From positions 1 through 64,000 of the forward strand of contig FZQZ01000014.1 in NCBI GenBank assembly GCA_900199555.1: DNA of 64,000 nt, in the 5' to 3' direction. Under the pieces are notes generated by a model. It saw only the letters and a list, made by a program, of their open reading frames with translations. It was not told where the DNA came from and did no database searches. Within the stretch, counting starts at the first letter, position 1. Every line of letters starts with the position of its first letter. Shown here in pieces: positions 6,140 through 15,782 of this stretch. Origin of the DNA: Prevotellaceae bacterium MN60 (GTDB lineage Bacteria > Bacteroidota > Bacteroidia > Bacteroidales > Bacteroidaceae). Both the position numbers and the translations under genes were made by a program.

Positions 6140-6958
6140 CTATAAGATTCGTTTAAACCAATAATCAAACAACTTAAAATTTTCCAGAGAGAGGACATCA
6201 TCCTTGACACAATCCATACGACAGAGGGGAACATCTCTATACATCGCTGCTACTAGCGAATAGGTACTCGGCGGACCAATGATATAGTCGCACTCTGACA
6301 GCATGTACAGGTCTTCAACAGCATTACCATTCATCAGGTGAAGACGAATGCGTGGGTCGTTGAGCATCTTAAGGTACATACCTATAGACACATCCGGATC
6401 GTTAGTAGACAGACAGACATCTATCACTTGATTAGGGAAGAGGTCAGCAAACTGACGGATATAGTCGCCAAACTTCTTATCATCATAGCAATAAATGCCA
6501 CCTTTCCATGAAGCATAATCACCACGACGAATATGTACGCCTAAGCGAATACCATCCCAAGCCTGCATCTTCCGCTTAACAGGCTCTGTGTATTCACCGT
6601 CAATAGTAAACAGGTCGCAAATCTCTGAGCGATACTTCAAGAATAAATCATAGAAGCGGGCATGCCATCCACTAACCACAAAATGACGATGACGCAGCAT
6701 CTCCTGTTCCAAAGCCTGCACATCGCACTCTGCCTCCTTAAAACTAATAGTGGGCAACAAGTGGAGCGCAGCCATATACTTGGCAAAGAGATACCAGCCG
6801 AAATTGGTTAGTGGGGTATGACAGATATGGAAGTACTGATACTTATAACTGAAGCGCATGGAGATAACTCTCTGTCCATGTTCCCTACCCCATGCATAAA
6901 CATGGGCATACTGCAACAGATTGTTGCACATCTGACTTTTATCGCGGGCAAATATCAT
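6140..6958 (-). CDS. Family 11-like alpha-1,2-fucosyltransferase
   Basis: The product is 272 residues. The signature LGVHIRRGDYASW carries the H-x-R-R-x-D-Y motif of alpha-1,2-fucosyltransferases (GT11), where it binds GDP-fucose. The N-terminal NNLLQYAHVYAWGREHG resembles the family's glycine-rich start, and GPPSTYSLVAAMY near residue 245 is the second conserved block. It would add a terminal fucose to a surface glycan from the cytoplasmic side. Only three bases separate it from the following gene and four from the preceding LtaS-like gene, so all are one operon. Confidence 0.8.
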   Translation of the reverse strand: MIFARDKSQMCNNLLQYAHVYAWGREHGQRVISMRFSYKYQYFHICHTPLTNFGWYLFAKYMAALHLLPTISFKEAECDVQALEQEMLRHRHFVVSGWHARFYDLFLKYRSEICDLFTIDGEYTEPVKRKMQAWDGIRLGVHIRRGDYASWKGGIYCYDDKKFGDYIRQFADLFPNQVIDVCLSTNDPDVSIGMYLKMLNDPRIRLHLMNGNAVEDLYMLSECDYIIGPPSTYSLVAAMYRDVPLCRMDCVKDDVLSLENFKLFDYWFKRIL

Positions 6959-6962
6959 CTTT

Positions 6963-8771
6963 CTATCGTTTATCTAAATCATCATATAACTTCTGCAGAT
7001 AGGCTTTTGACTTCTTCACCAACTGCTTTGTATCTGTACCTTCCTCCTTGTGGGTAGTGCCTGAGGTGTTGTCATAAATGGCACGACCATTATCCGTCAC
7101 GATACCCATGGCATCGGGGAAGGTGAAGAAGGCGAAATGAGGAGCCTTGGCATCGAGCAAATCCTTGGAATACAAGAACGCACTGTGGTCGATACCCAGC
7201 ATACCCAACAGGGTGGCTGCAATATCTATTTGCGAACCAACGGTGTGGCACTGTCCCGTCTTAGGCAGTGCACCGCCCAAGAGGATGAAAGGCACTTTGA
7301 AACGCCACCATTGGTAGTTGTCGGCCTTATCAGGATAAGCACCCAGATGGTCGGGAACAATAGCCACAATGGTATTCTTCCAACAGGGTTGCTTCTTCAG
7401 TTCACTGATAAACTGTCCCAAGCAGTGGTCAGCATAAGAGAAGGCATTGAATATCTCGTTGTCTTTTATCTTCTGGTAGTTGGGCACATCAAAAGGTTCA
7501 TGACTACTCTCCGTCATCACACTACGGAAGAAAGGCTTACCAGAGTGGTCGGCCTTGATATCTGACAGCATACGGTCGTACACAGCACCATCGGCCACGC
7601 CCCACTTGCCAGTATGCAGTTTTGCGGGAAAGTCGGCATCGGAAACAATCTGCTGGAAGCCGGTACCCACAAAATAGGAGCGCATATTGCTATAGTTGAC
7701 ATCGCCTCCGTAATAGAACGCAGTATGGTAGCCGTGCTTACCCAACTGTTGGGCAATAGAGGGCAACGAGGTGCTCTTACGAGGCATATCCATCACACTC
7801 ATCGTAGGCTGTGCAGGCAGTGCACTATGGATAGATACCAAGGCACGGTCTGTACGGAAACTATTGGCATAGAACTGGGTGAAGCTGAGTCCCTCCTGCT
7901 GCAACTGCAACAGATGAGGAGTAACACCCTTGACATGCATGATGCTATCAGAGAAGCTCTCTAAGACAATCAGGATGACATTAGGCTGCTGGGCAAAGTG
8001 TGTAGTATCTTTGCGCAGGGCAGTATAGGTCATATCCTGAAACAAAGCATCAGCCTCATCGGCAGGCATGAAACGATATTTAGAGCCTATCTCCTCTTGA
8101 TGGACAACGGCTTCGATAAAACTAAAGATAGGATTCACTGCCGCATGATTCAGACGGATATCGGTAGAGAAATACACACTGCCGGTATGATTGGTGCCTG
8201 TGCCCACTCCACCACGAATGGGGAGCAGCAAGGAGGCCGTCAACAGCAACAGCAATACAGACGATACGGTCTTCTGCTTCATCTCATAGCGCCCTTTAGG
8301 ATAGAGCGGTGCAGCAAGTTTATAAATCGCGAAAGTGGTCAAAATGATAACCACTGGCGCCAATATCAGTTGCCACCACGTCATACTGGCCATTGCATCG
8401 GCAGGCGACGTCTTGACATACAACAACGGGGTGTTATCTAATGGAAATCCCCAATAGCCATACAAGCCAAGATTGGCGATATAAGCTAACGACGACAAGA
8501 AAGCAGCAAGCATGAAATAGCCATTCCAAAACCAGTGTATCAGCTTGCGTCGGCTCCATAGCGTTAACAACAGCAACAAGGCAGGAATGATGGTTACATA
8601 TCCTACCACAGCGATATCCAGTCGGAGGCCATACCAGATGACCTGAGAGAGTTCAGAGAAACTTGCTTCCGCGAACAGCGAATGGTACATCAAGAGAAAA
8701 ACTCCCTTACTAACCACTCCTACAAGTGTCCACAACAGGAAAACAAGTATAAAAGTGCGTATGCGATTCAT
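6963..8771 (-). CDS. LtaS-like alkaline-phosphatase-superfamily phosphotransferase
   Basis: Translated from the ATG at 8771, the product is 602 residues. Five or so N-terminal helices (to about residue 185) precede an extracytoplasmic sulfatase-fold domain. That domain shows NVILIVLESFSDS (Glu271 as metal ligand), SFRTDRALVS (Thr307 as probable nucleophile), and VPDHLGAYP (Asp-His metal site). This matches LTA-synthase-family enzymes, which transfer phosphoglycerol or phosphoethanolamine from phospholipids onto glycans. An upstream frame extension exists but lies within lpxL. The start overlaps the lpxL stop by one base (TAATG). Confidence 0.85.
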   Translation of the reverse strand: MNRIRTFILVFLLWTLVGVVSKGVFLLMYHSLFAEASFSELSQVIWYGLRLDIAVVGYVTIIPALLLLLTLWSRRKLIHWFWNGYFMLAAFLSSLAYIANLGLYGYWGFPLDNTPLLYVKTSPADAMASMTWWQLILAPVVIILTTFAIYKLAAPLYPKGRYEMKQKTVSSVLLLLLTASLLLPIRGGVGTGTNHTGSVYFSTDIRLNHAAVNPIFSFIEAVVHQEEIGSKYRFMPADEADALFQDMTYTALRKDTTHFAQQPNVILIVLESFSDSIMHVKGVTPHLLQLQQEGLSFTQFYANSFRTDRALVSIHSALPAQPTMSVMDMPRKSTSLPSIAQQLGKHGYHTAFYYGGDVNYSNMRSYFVGTGFQQIVSDADFPAKLHTGKWGVADGAVYDRMLSDIKADHSGKPFFRSVMTESSHEPFDVPNYQKIKDNEIFNAFSYADHCLGQFISELKKQPCWKNTIVAIVPDHLGAYPDKADNYQWWRFKVPFILLGGALPKTGQCHTVGSQIDIAATLLGMLGIDHSAFLYSKDLLDAKAPHFAFFTFPDAMGIVTDNGRAIYDNTSGTTHKEEGTDTKQLVKKSKAYLQKLYDDLDKR

Positions 8772-9724
8772 TAATTCTTGGGTTTTATACCTCCATGAGT
8801 AATTCTTAACCACTCCTCCTTGGTGCGCTTCCAACGACGATGGCTCCACAGCCAATAAGAAGGAGCACGCATAATGGTGTGTTCCAACAACTTGGCATAC
8901 TGGTCTGTTATCCAGAACTGCTCCTGATTCTTAGGCTCAGTAGTGATGCGCTTGTACTCTGCTACATAGTAGCCACGCTTGATTCTGCGCACATCCAGAT
9001 AATAAACATCCATATCCAACTTTTGCATGATACGCTCTGCTCCCGTAAACCATGGGGTCTCGTGATGCAGGAAGTCTGACCAAAAGTAGATGTTATCCCA
9101 GAAAGGTGCCTGGTCAGCGATAAAGCCTACAAGTACAGGCTTACCTTCGTTGCGGTATTGTACCAGATACTTGATAGACTTATCCATCGTGATATTGACG
9201 CCACCCCAGCGACGACGGGTATAAAGAACCAACTGGTCGGTTACATAATTCTCCAAAGAATGATAAAGCTGAGCACAGGTACACAACTTCGGATCAATCC
9301 ACAATGGCATACTGCTAATCCACTCCCAGTTGCCATAGTGACCGAGGAACACACCACAAGAGCGTCCCTTGCGGAAAGACTCTTCCAACAACTCCACACC
9401 TTTGAACTTCATACGGCGCTTCAGGTTCCACTTCGAGATAGAGAAATACTTCACACTCTCGAACAGGAGGTCGCTGAAATGGGTATAGAAACGACGCTCT
9501 ATCATCCAGCGCTTACGAGGCGACATGTCGGGGAATGAAGTAGCGATATTCTCGTGAACCACCTCTCGACGATAGCGAATCACATAGAACAAAATGATGG
9601 ACACAAAAGAGGACACCCCATGCCAGAACCACATGGGTAACAACGATGCCACATACCACACACAAAAGAGGATGTAGTAGGCAATATTTTTCAGCGTTCT
9701 GTATCTTTCCTTGTTATAGCTCAT
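8771..9724 (-). CDS. lpxL: Lipid A acyltransferase (LpxL/HtrB family)
   Basis: The product is 317 residues, the usual size. One N-terminal helix (about 12-35) anchors it to the inner membrane. The catalytic GHYGNWEW (H-x4-[D/E]) and the GFIADQAPF block are diagnostic of the LpxL/LpxM family, which adds secondary acyl chains to lipid A. It is the first gene of the operon that continues with an LtaS-like enzyme, a fucosyltransferase and a DUF6492 protein. This links that operon to LPS. Which acyl chain it transfers cannot be told from the sequence. Confidence 0.88.
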   Translation of the reverse strand: MSYNKERYRTLKNIAYYILFCVWYVASLLPMWFWHGVSSFVSIILFYVIRYRREVVHENIATSFPDMSPRKRWMIERRFYTHFSDLLFESVKYFSISKWNLKRRMKFKGVELLEESFRKGRSCGVFLGHYGNWEWISSMPLWIDPKLCTCAQLYHSLENYVTDQLVLYTRRRWGGVNITMDKSIKYLVQYRNEGKPVLVGFIADQAPFWDNIYFWSDFLHHETPWFTGAERIMQKLDMDVYYLDVRRIKRGYYVAEYKRITTEPKNQEQFWITDQYAKLLEHTIMRAPSYWLWSHRRWKRTKEEWLRITHGGIKPKN

Positions 9725-9823
9725 TATCTGTTGCTTACTTTAATTAACACGGGTATATTTATATAGCAAACGAGATTTTCCCACTTTTATTGTAAATTAC
9801 TTGCATATTTGGCAATTTCTACG

Positions 9824-9831
9824 TAAATTTG
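9824..9831 (+). promoter_or_regulatory. -7 box of licD operon
   Basis: TAAATTTG lies 31 bases before the ATG at 9863, in the divergent gap between lpxL and licD. A TTG at 9801-9803 lies 20 bases upstream of it. Confidence 0.6.
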
Positions 9832-9862
9832 CATCGCTTAATCAAAAGAATTAGCAGTAATA

Positions 9863-10681
9863 ATGACGAACTACGATATACGCCAACTTCAACAAAAAAT
9901 ACTGGGAAACCTGCTTGCAATACATCAGGTTTGCGAGGAGCATGGCTTACGATATTACCTTTGGGCAGGCACCATGTTGGGAGCTATCAGACATAAGGGT
10001 TTTATCCCCTGGGACGATGATATCGACATTGCTATGCCCCGCAAGGACTATGAACTACTAATGGCTCATGCAAAAGACTGGTTGCCAGAGCAATATGAAG
10101 TAGTAAGCTACGAAACAGACCCCGAGAATTATCCTTTACCTTTCGCTAAACTACAGGATGCACACACCACACTGATAGAGCGTGAGCATCTGCGCTATGT
10201 GGGAGGCGTTTATCTGGATATCTTCCCTCTCGACGGCATCACAGGCAACAAACTGATGCAGCGCCTGCATTTCATGAAATATCAGTGGTATAAGAAGGCA
10301 CAATATTTTGTACACCGCGACCCTTATCGTCATGGTCACGGTGTTTCATCTTGGATACCCCTGCTGTGTCGCAAGATATATAACATGCAAGAGATACAGA
10401 GGAAGATGAAAGAAATGCAGAAGATGTACGATTTTGACAATTCTGACCTAATTGTAGATCACGACGATGGTGCGAAAGGTATTATGCAGAAGGCTATCCT
10501 CGGCAAACCTACATTGGTAGAATTTGAAGGACACCAACTCTACGGAGTAGCCGATGCCCACACCTATTTGAGCAACAAATATGGCGACTACATGGTAATC
10601 CCATCAGAGAACCGCCAAAGACAGCATAACTTCCACTATTTGGATTTCGACAAGAGTTACAAAACATTCTTACATACTTAA
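9863..10681 (+). CDS. LicD family phosphotransferase
   Basis: The product is 272 residues. The core YYLWAGTMLGAIRHKGFIPWDDDIDIAMPR (residues about 31-60) is the LicD signature, a nucleotidyltransferase fold with the Asp triad in WDDDIDI. GGVYLDIFPLDGI follows. LicD proteins attach phosphocholine, phosphoribitol or similar groups to surface glycans in the cytoplasm. No phosphocholine activation genes are in the window, so the donor is unknown. It is the first of three plus-strand genes, with 10 bases to the next. Confidence 0.88.
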   Translation: MTNYDIRQLQQKILGNLLAIHQVCEEHGLRYYLWAGTMLGAIRHKGFIPWDDDIDIAMPRKDYELLMAHAKDWLPEQYEVVSYETDPENYPLPFAKLQDAHTTLIEREHLRYVGGVYLDIFPLDGITGNKLMQRLHFMKYQWYKKAQYFVHRDPYRHGHGVSSWIPLLCRKIYNMQEIQRKMKEMQKMYDFDNSDLIVDHDDGAKGIMQKAILGKPTLVEFEGHQLYGVADAHTYLSNKYGDYMVIPSENRQRQHNFHYLDFDKSYKTFLHT

Positions 10682-10691
10682 ACAAAAATCT

Positions 10692-11588
10692 ATGTTTACA
10701 GGGTTTTCCATTCTGATTCCAACATGGAACAACTTATCCTTCTTGAAACTATGCGTAGAGAGCATACGCGAGAACTCAAGTCTGGAGCATCAGATTATCG
10801 TTCACATCAACGATGGTTCTGATGGCACACTGGAATGGGTAAAGGCTGAAGGAATTGACTATACCTATACACCACAGAACGTAGGTGTATGTCTAGCAAT
10901 GAATATGATGCGTACAAAAGTCGCCACAGACTACATGTATTTTGTAAACGACGATATGTATGTACTGCCAGGATGGGACACCGCACTGATGGATGAAATC
11001 AAGCGCCTAGGGCACAACAGGTTCTTCTTATCATCGACGATGATACAGCCTCACGACAAAAACGACGTAGGACTGTGTGTGGACTATGGCGACAGCATAG
11101 AAAGTTTTAAGAAAGAAGAATTATTAAAACACTATATGGACATCCCCTATCCCGACTGGCAGGGCGCTACACGACCACCCAACATGGTGCATCGTGACAT
11201 CTGGGATATGGTGGGCGGCTACAGCATTGAATTATCACCAGGCATGTATAGCGATCCTGACTTTGCTGCCAAACTGCTGCTTATCGGCATTACCCACCTG
11301 AAAGGTATCGGTAGCAGTAGAGTGTACCACTTTGAGACCAAGACTACCCAGCGAGTAAGAAAGAATCTGGGAAGACTACAATTCCTCTTGAAATGGGGCA
11401 TCACCAACTCTTCTATGCGCAAATATATCACCCGACAGGGTGAAGACTGGGCACAGAAAGAGACACCCCTAGACCTCGCTCTGCTGGAGAAGAAGCGCAA
11501 GATGTCAAGACTCAAGGCCGTTTACTACTTGTTAACCAAAGGATTTGGCATCATCCATCATATCGAAAATCAGAAGTCATGGATATAA
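10692..11588 (+). CDS. Glycosyltransferase family 2
   Basis: The product is 298 residues. It begins FSILIPTWNN, then INDGSDGT, and has a metal-binding NDD in VNDDMYVLPGWD at about residue 93. A GT-A fold is clear. The acceptor is unknown. It ends ten bases inside the next gene, so translation of the two is likely coupled. Confidence 0.88.
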   Translation: MFTGFSILIPTWNNLSFLKLCVESIRENSSLEHQIIVHINDGSDGTLEWVKAEGIDYTYTPQNVGVCLAMNMMRTKVATDYMYFVNDDMYVLPGWDTALMDEIKRLGHNRFFLSSTMIQPHDKNDVGLCVDYGDSIESFKKEELLKHYMDIPYPDWQGATRPPNMVHRDIWDMVGGYSIELSPGMYSDPDFAAKLLLIGITHLKGIGSSRVYHFETKTTQRVRKNLGRLQFLLKWGITNSSMRKYITRQGEDWAQKETPLDLALLEKKRKMSRLKAVYYLLTKGFGIIHHIENQKSWI

Positions 11589-13459
11589 AGATAGGCATCG
11601 CATATCACAAGCCCTCAGCAATTCTACAAGGGGAGCACTTCCTACCGATACAAGTAGGAAAGGCAGTATCTGACGTTGACCTGCATATTCAAGGAGATGA
11701 CGAGGGTGACAACATCAGCAGCAAGAACCCACTCTATTGTGAGTTGACTGGACTTTATTGGCTGTGGAAGAACACCTCTGCAGACTATAAAGGACTGATG
11801 CACTATCGCAGAATATTCACTAAGAGAAATTCTTTTTCATTCTTCAAATTCCTACTTAGAGTCAAATACAAAGAGAGACAGTTTGCTTCACTATGGAGTC
11901 CATATAGAAGTATGGGTGTGAAGAAGCAATACAACTGTCAGGATATTCATGTATTTCAACAGAGAGCCAAGGAATTCTCTTCACATCTGGAAGAGCTCCT
12001 GAGCGATGGCACCAATATGCTGGTGCCTCATCCTGGACGATTCTATATCAGCATCCGCCAGTTTATCTACCAGCATGCTAATAAGCAACAGATAGACCTG
12101 ATGGACGAGATTGTAGAGAAGACCTTCCCCGACATCTACCCTTCTTATAAGAAGTCGCTAGACGGGCAGAGACTATACAACTGCAACATGTCGGTGATGG
12201 ACAAGGAGTCGTTTGATGAATACTGCAACTTTATCTTTACAGTACTCAAGAAACATGAAGAGGAGGTCGTTAATCGCGGGTTCCTGAATTCTTCGTCAGA
12301 GAAGACCTATGCTCGAGTACCGGGATATCTGGGCGAATTGCTAACCAACGCCTACATTCAATACAGTTTTCAGAAGGGTAAGAAGATTAAAGTATTGCCC
12401 GTATTATTTCTTGAGGAAGAGAACACTCAAGAAAGAAAAAACACCCCTATACAACTACTGAAAAGACTTTACTATACTTATTTCAGAGGAGTACACAAGA
12501 ATCTACACTTCCCCTACATGTTTCACGGCTGTCTGATGCAGATATTGCCGAACGCATGGTATAGACTCCAATTAAAGAAGAAACTGAATGCTTTCGACTC
12601 TCTACCAGAGGAAAAAAAGAAATACATCAAAGACAGAGTAGATTATTACTGCAGACTGGAAGATGGTGCAAAGGTGTGCGACATCAATGAACACCTGCCA
12701 CGAATCAAGCGCAAAAGCAAGTCGGGAACCATCAAAGACTACAAATTCAAGAACAAGGTGGGCAACACCTCATATTTCTTTGATACCTACGAATACATGC
12801 GCTACTTCCCAACGCATTTCAGATTCCTTACGATACCTGGTGATGTGTTCTATCATCTGCCAAGTCCAGCTATTGTCAAGAGCAGACCGATAGCAGTGCC
12901 TAATATGCCATCTAACGAGGTTATTCTTAATCTAGATAAGATACGCCACTTCACATGGATTAACGATCCTTTCAAGTGGGAAGACAAGGAATGCCGCATC
13001 TTGTTCCGTGGTGAGATTACCAACAAGCCTCGTCGCTGTCAATTCTTTGATATGTGGAAAGACCATCCATTATGCGACCTGTCTGACACTAGTTCGATGT
13101 CAATCTACGACCACCTGTACTATCGTTATATCATGTCACTGGAGGGTAATGATGTGGCTTCTAACTTGAAATGGGTAATGTCAAGTAATTCAATAGCCGT
13201 AATGCCTCGCCCTACTTGTGAAACATGGTATATGGAAGGACAGTTGATTCCTAACTATCACTATATTGAGATTGCGTCCGACTACCACGACTTGATAGAC
13301 CGCATCAACTATTATGAGGCACATCCTGAAGAGGCAGAAACCATCATACAGCATGCGCATGAGTGGGTGGCACAATTCCAAAACAAGAAGCGTGAGGACC
13401 TTATCTCACTGATGGTACTCGACAAATATTTCCAAAAAACAGGTCAGCCCGTTATTTAA
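11579..13459 (+). CDS. DUF4422 and GT90 fusion glycosyltransferase
   Basis: The product is 626 residues and appears to be a fusion. Residues about 3-250 match DUF4422 (KIGIAYHKP, then ELTGLYWLWKNT and GLMHYRR), a GT-A-like domain frequent in capsule loci. Residues about 300-620 look like the CAP10/LpsA type family GT90, with ILFRGEITNKPRRC, then LKWVMSSNS and PTCETWYMEGQLIPNYHYI. GT90 members include xylosyl-, glucosyl- and LPS-core transferases. A single protein with both domains could add two sugars in turn. The stop codon lies within the loop of the terminator at 13444-13467. Confidence 0.75.
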   Translation: MDIKIGIAYHKPSAILQGEHFLPIQVGKAVSDVDLHIQGDDEGDNISSKNPLYCELTGLYWLWKNTSADYKGLMHYRRIFTKRNSFSFFKFLLRVKYKERQFASLWSPYRSMGVKKQYNCQDIHVFQQRAKEFSSHLEELLSDGTNMLVPHPGRFYISIRQFIYQHANKQQIDLMDEIVEKTFPDIYPSYKKSLDGQRLYNCNMSVMDKESFDEYCNFIFTVLKKHEEEVVNRGFLNSSSEKTYARVPGYLGELLTNAYIQYSFQKGKKIKVLPVLFLEEENTQERKNTPIQLLKRLYYTYFRGVHKNLHFPYMFHGCLMQILPNAWYRLQLKKKLNAFDSLPEEKKKYIKDRVDYYCRLEDGAKVCDINEHLPRIKRKSKSGTIKDYKFKNKVGNTSYFFDTYEYMRYFPTHFRFLTIPGDVFYHLPSPAIVKSRPIAVPNMPSNEVILNLDKIRHFTWINDPFKWEDKECRILFRGEITNKPRRCQFFDMWKDHPLCDLSDTSSMSIYDHLYYRYIMSLEGNDVASNLKWVMSSNSIAVMPRPTCETWYMEGQLIPNYHYIEIASDYHDLIDRINYYEAHPEEAETIIQHAHEWVAQFQNKKREDLISLMVLDKYFQKTGQPVI

Positions 13460-13467
13460 CGGGCTGA
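13444..13467 (+). terminator. Hairpin terminator overlapping the stop codon
   Basis: TCAGCCCGTT (13444-13453) pairs perfectly with AACGGGCTGA (13458-13467) over a 4-base loop. The stem contains the stop codon of the preceding gene. The following T tract is weak, but the hairpin lies between convergent genes. Confidence 0.7.
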
Positions 13468-13494
13468 TATTGTATTCTATAAGGAGTGGAGCTA

Positions 13495-14520
13495 TTAAGA
13501 CAAAGTCCAGAACTTAGGATGTAATATACGATATACCAGCATCCAGAATACGAGTCGGTAATATCCACCCTTCTTATACCATCCCCTCAAATAATACTTA
13601 CGTAGCTTAAAGTGCTCAAAGTTTGCCTGCTGTAGCATCACACGTGCAGGTTCCATATACTTCTCATACAAGTCCTTGGAGATACACACGTTCATCAGCA
13701 GACTATAAACCAATATACCCCAAGCCTCTTTCACATAACGCATCTGGTTACTTCTCACCTCTGGAGTAGAAGCAGGATGATTGCTGATATAAGTCAGCAT
13801 GTGATATAACACCTGCGAGATATGACCTAAGTTTCGTTTAACAGAACTCTGACTGGTACTATTACCCTCTCGACCTACGAAGTAGTTATACAGATAGATA
13901 TCAAAGATAATCAACTGTTTGATACTGTCAAGCGGAACAATGCAATAAAGCATATCGGTATAGCAGATACCATGAGGCAATACTAAGCCCGTCTGTCGGA
14001 GAATCTCGGTCTTGTATGTCATGCTATGCATATTAAACTCCACCAGTTTTGAGTATTTTGTAAACTCAAAGTGGGGGGCATCATACAAATGATTATATTC
14101 CACTCCGTGAATAGGCAGTTCCTCTACCTTCCAAGAGCCATCGTTCATCAACTTCCACTCCTTACGAAGAGTAACTACCAAATCTGCATCAGTAGCTTTT
14201 AACCTCTCTATAAAGGTATCAAGAGCCTCTGGTTCAAACCAATCGTCAGCATCAAGTATTCTGAAGTATTTTCCCGTAGCCACTTGGAGCGCAGCATTCA
14301 GACAAGAACCATAATGGCCATTGGGTTTATCTATTACATTAACCGACGGACATTCTTGTTCATACTTCTTTGCAATCTCAAGTGTCTTATCAGTACTTCC
14401 ATCATTCACTACCAAGATCTCCACATCTTCTATATGCTGGACTTTTACTAGATTGTCCAGATTCTTAGGGAGATACTTCTCCATATTAAATGAAGGTATA
14501 ATAATAGTCAGCAGTTTCAT
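13495..14520 (-). CDS. Glycosyltransferase family 2
   Basis: The product is 341 residues. The N-terminal LLTIIIPSFNMEKYL, then VNDGSTDKT, and the DxD block ILDADDWFEP at about residue 90 define a GT2 enzyme. The C-terminal 100 residues are basic and aromatic and may bind the membrane. It lies 16 bases after glf on the same strand, so it may use UDP-galactofuranose made by that gene; this is inferred from position only. Confidence 0.87.
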   Translation of the reverse strand: MKLLTIIIPSFNMEKYLPKNLDNLVKVQHIEDVEILVVNDGSTDKTLEIAKKYEQECPSVNVIDKPNGHYGSCLNAALQVATGKYFRILDADDWFEPEALDTFIERLKATDADLVVTLRKEWKLMNDGSWKVEELPIHGVEYNHLYDAPHFEFTKYSKLVEFNMHSMTYKTEILRQTGLVLPHGICYTDMLYCIVPLDSIKQLIIFDIYLYNYFVGREGNSTSQSSVKRNLGHISQVLYHMLTYISNHPASTPEVRSNQMRYVKEAWGILVYSLLMNVCISKDLYEKYMEPARVMLQQANFEHFKLRKYYLRGWYKKGGYYRLVFWMLVYRILHPKFWTLS

Positions 14521-14536
14521 ATTCTATGACTTAAGA

Positions 14537-15664
14537 TTAGTCTATCTTAATGGCAAAAGCACGCTCCATAGTAGGAGCCATATCGTAATATTTATATTCT
14601 GCAAGGCGTCCACCGAAGAGGACATTCTTTTCAGCATTTGCCAGTTCTACATATTGCTTATATAGCTTGTCGTTCTTCTCGTCATTAACAGGATAATAGG
14701 GTTCCATACCCAGATGCCACTCGGTAGAATACTCACGAGAGATAACTGTCTTCGGATTCTTGTCAACATCAGCGCCGAAACTCTCAAAGTGCTTATGCTC
14801 GATGATACGGGTATAAGGAATCTCGCGCTCGGTATAGTTGACCACCGCATTGCCCTGATAGTTGGAAGTAGGCATTGTCTCTGTTTCAAAGCGCACCGTA
14901 CGCCACTCCAGATGTCCTAAACGATAGTCGAAATAGCGATCTATCTCACCAGTATAGACAATCTGATTAGCCTGTTCATTCCAAGCCTCACGATTCTCCA
15001 GATAGTCCACACCCAATCGCACTTCACAACCTTCCAACAGTTTGTTGATAAGCACATTATAACCACCCTCAGGTATTCCTTGGAAGCAATCATTGAAATA
15101 GTTGTTATCAAAAACAAAGCGCACGGGCAGTCGACGAATGATAAAGGCAGGAAGTTCTGTACATGCTCTTCCCCACTGCTTTTCCGTATAGCCTTTAATC
15201 AGTTTCTCATAGATATCCCTACCTATCAGCAGCAGTGCCTGTTCTTCCAGATTACGAGGTTCAGCTACTCCCTGTTGTTGTAACAACTGGCGAGCCTCAG
15301 CACGTTGTTCTTCTATCTTCGCAGCAGCCTCAGCAGGTGTCTTCACGCCCCACATCTGGTAGAACGTATTCATATTGAAAGGCAGGTTATACAACTTACC
15401 CTGATAGTTTGCAACAGGGCTATTGGTATAGCGGTTAAAGGGCACCAGTGAGTTGACAAATCGCCATATCTCCTCATTGTTGGTATGGAAAATGTGCGCA
15501 CCATAACGATGCACATTGATGCCTTCCACTTGTTCACAATAGGTATTACCACCGGTATGTTCTCGACGATCAATCACCAGACATGTTTTACCAGCCTGAC
15601 GGGCACGCCAAGCAAAGGTAGCTCCAAAGAGCCCCGCTCCTACTATTAGATAATCGTATTTCAC
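14537..15664 (-). CDS. glf: UDP-galactopyranose mutase
   Basis: The product is 375 residues, the normal length. The FAD-binding GAGLFGATFA starts at residue 8. NTYCEQVEGINVHRYGAHIFHT, a strongly conserved Glf block, follows near residue 44. The enzyme converts UDP-galactopyranose to UDP-galactofuranose for surface glycans. It starts at GTG, and no ATG alternative is near. Galactofuranose use is consistent with the rest of the glycan locus. Confidence 0.93.
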   Translation of the reverse strand: MKYDYLIVGAGLFGATFAWRARQAGKTCLVIDRREHTGGNTYCEQVEGINVHRYGAHIFHTNNEEIWRFVNSLVPFNRYTNSPVANYQGKLYNLPFNMNTFYQMWGVKTPAEAAAKIEEQRAEARQLLQQQGVAEPRNLEEQALLLIGRDIYEKLIKGYTEKQWGRACTELPAFIIRRLPVRFVFDNNYFNDCFQGIPEGGYNVLINKLLEGCEVRLGVDYLENREAWNEQANQIVYTGEIDRYFDYRLGHLEWRTVRFETETMPTSNYQGNAVVNYTEREIPYTRIIEHKHFESFGADVDKNPKTVISREYSTEWHLGMEPYYPVNDEKNDKLYKQYVELANAEKNVLFGGRLAEYKYYDMAPTMERAFAIKID

Positions 15665-15753
15665 TAATCTATATATTTGCGTGCAAAATTACAAATTTTA
15701 TATTATAAATCATTATTATTCATCTTATATTTTCATAATTCTCCCAAATTCAC

Positions 15754-15761
15754 TATCTTTG
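15754..15761 (+). promoter_or_regulatory. -7 box of second licD
   Basis: TATCTTTG lies 22 bases before the ATG at 15783. It decides the start: frames opening further upstream would place the promoter inside the gene. Confidence 0.65.
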
Positions 15762-15782
15762 CAATCTAAAACAAATATAGTA

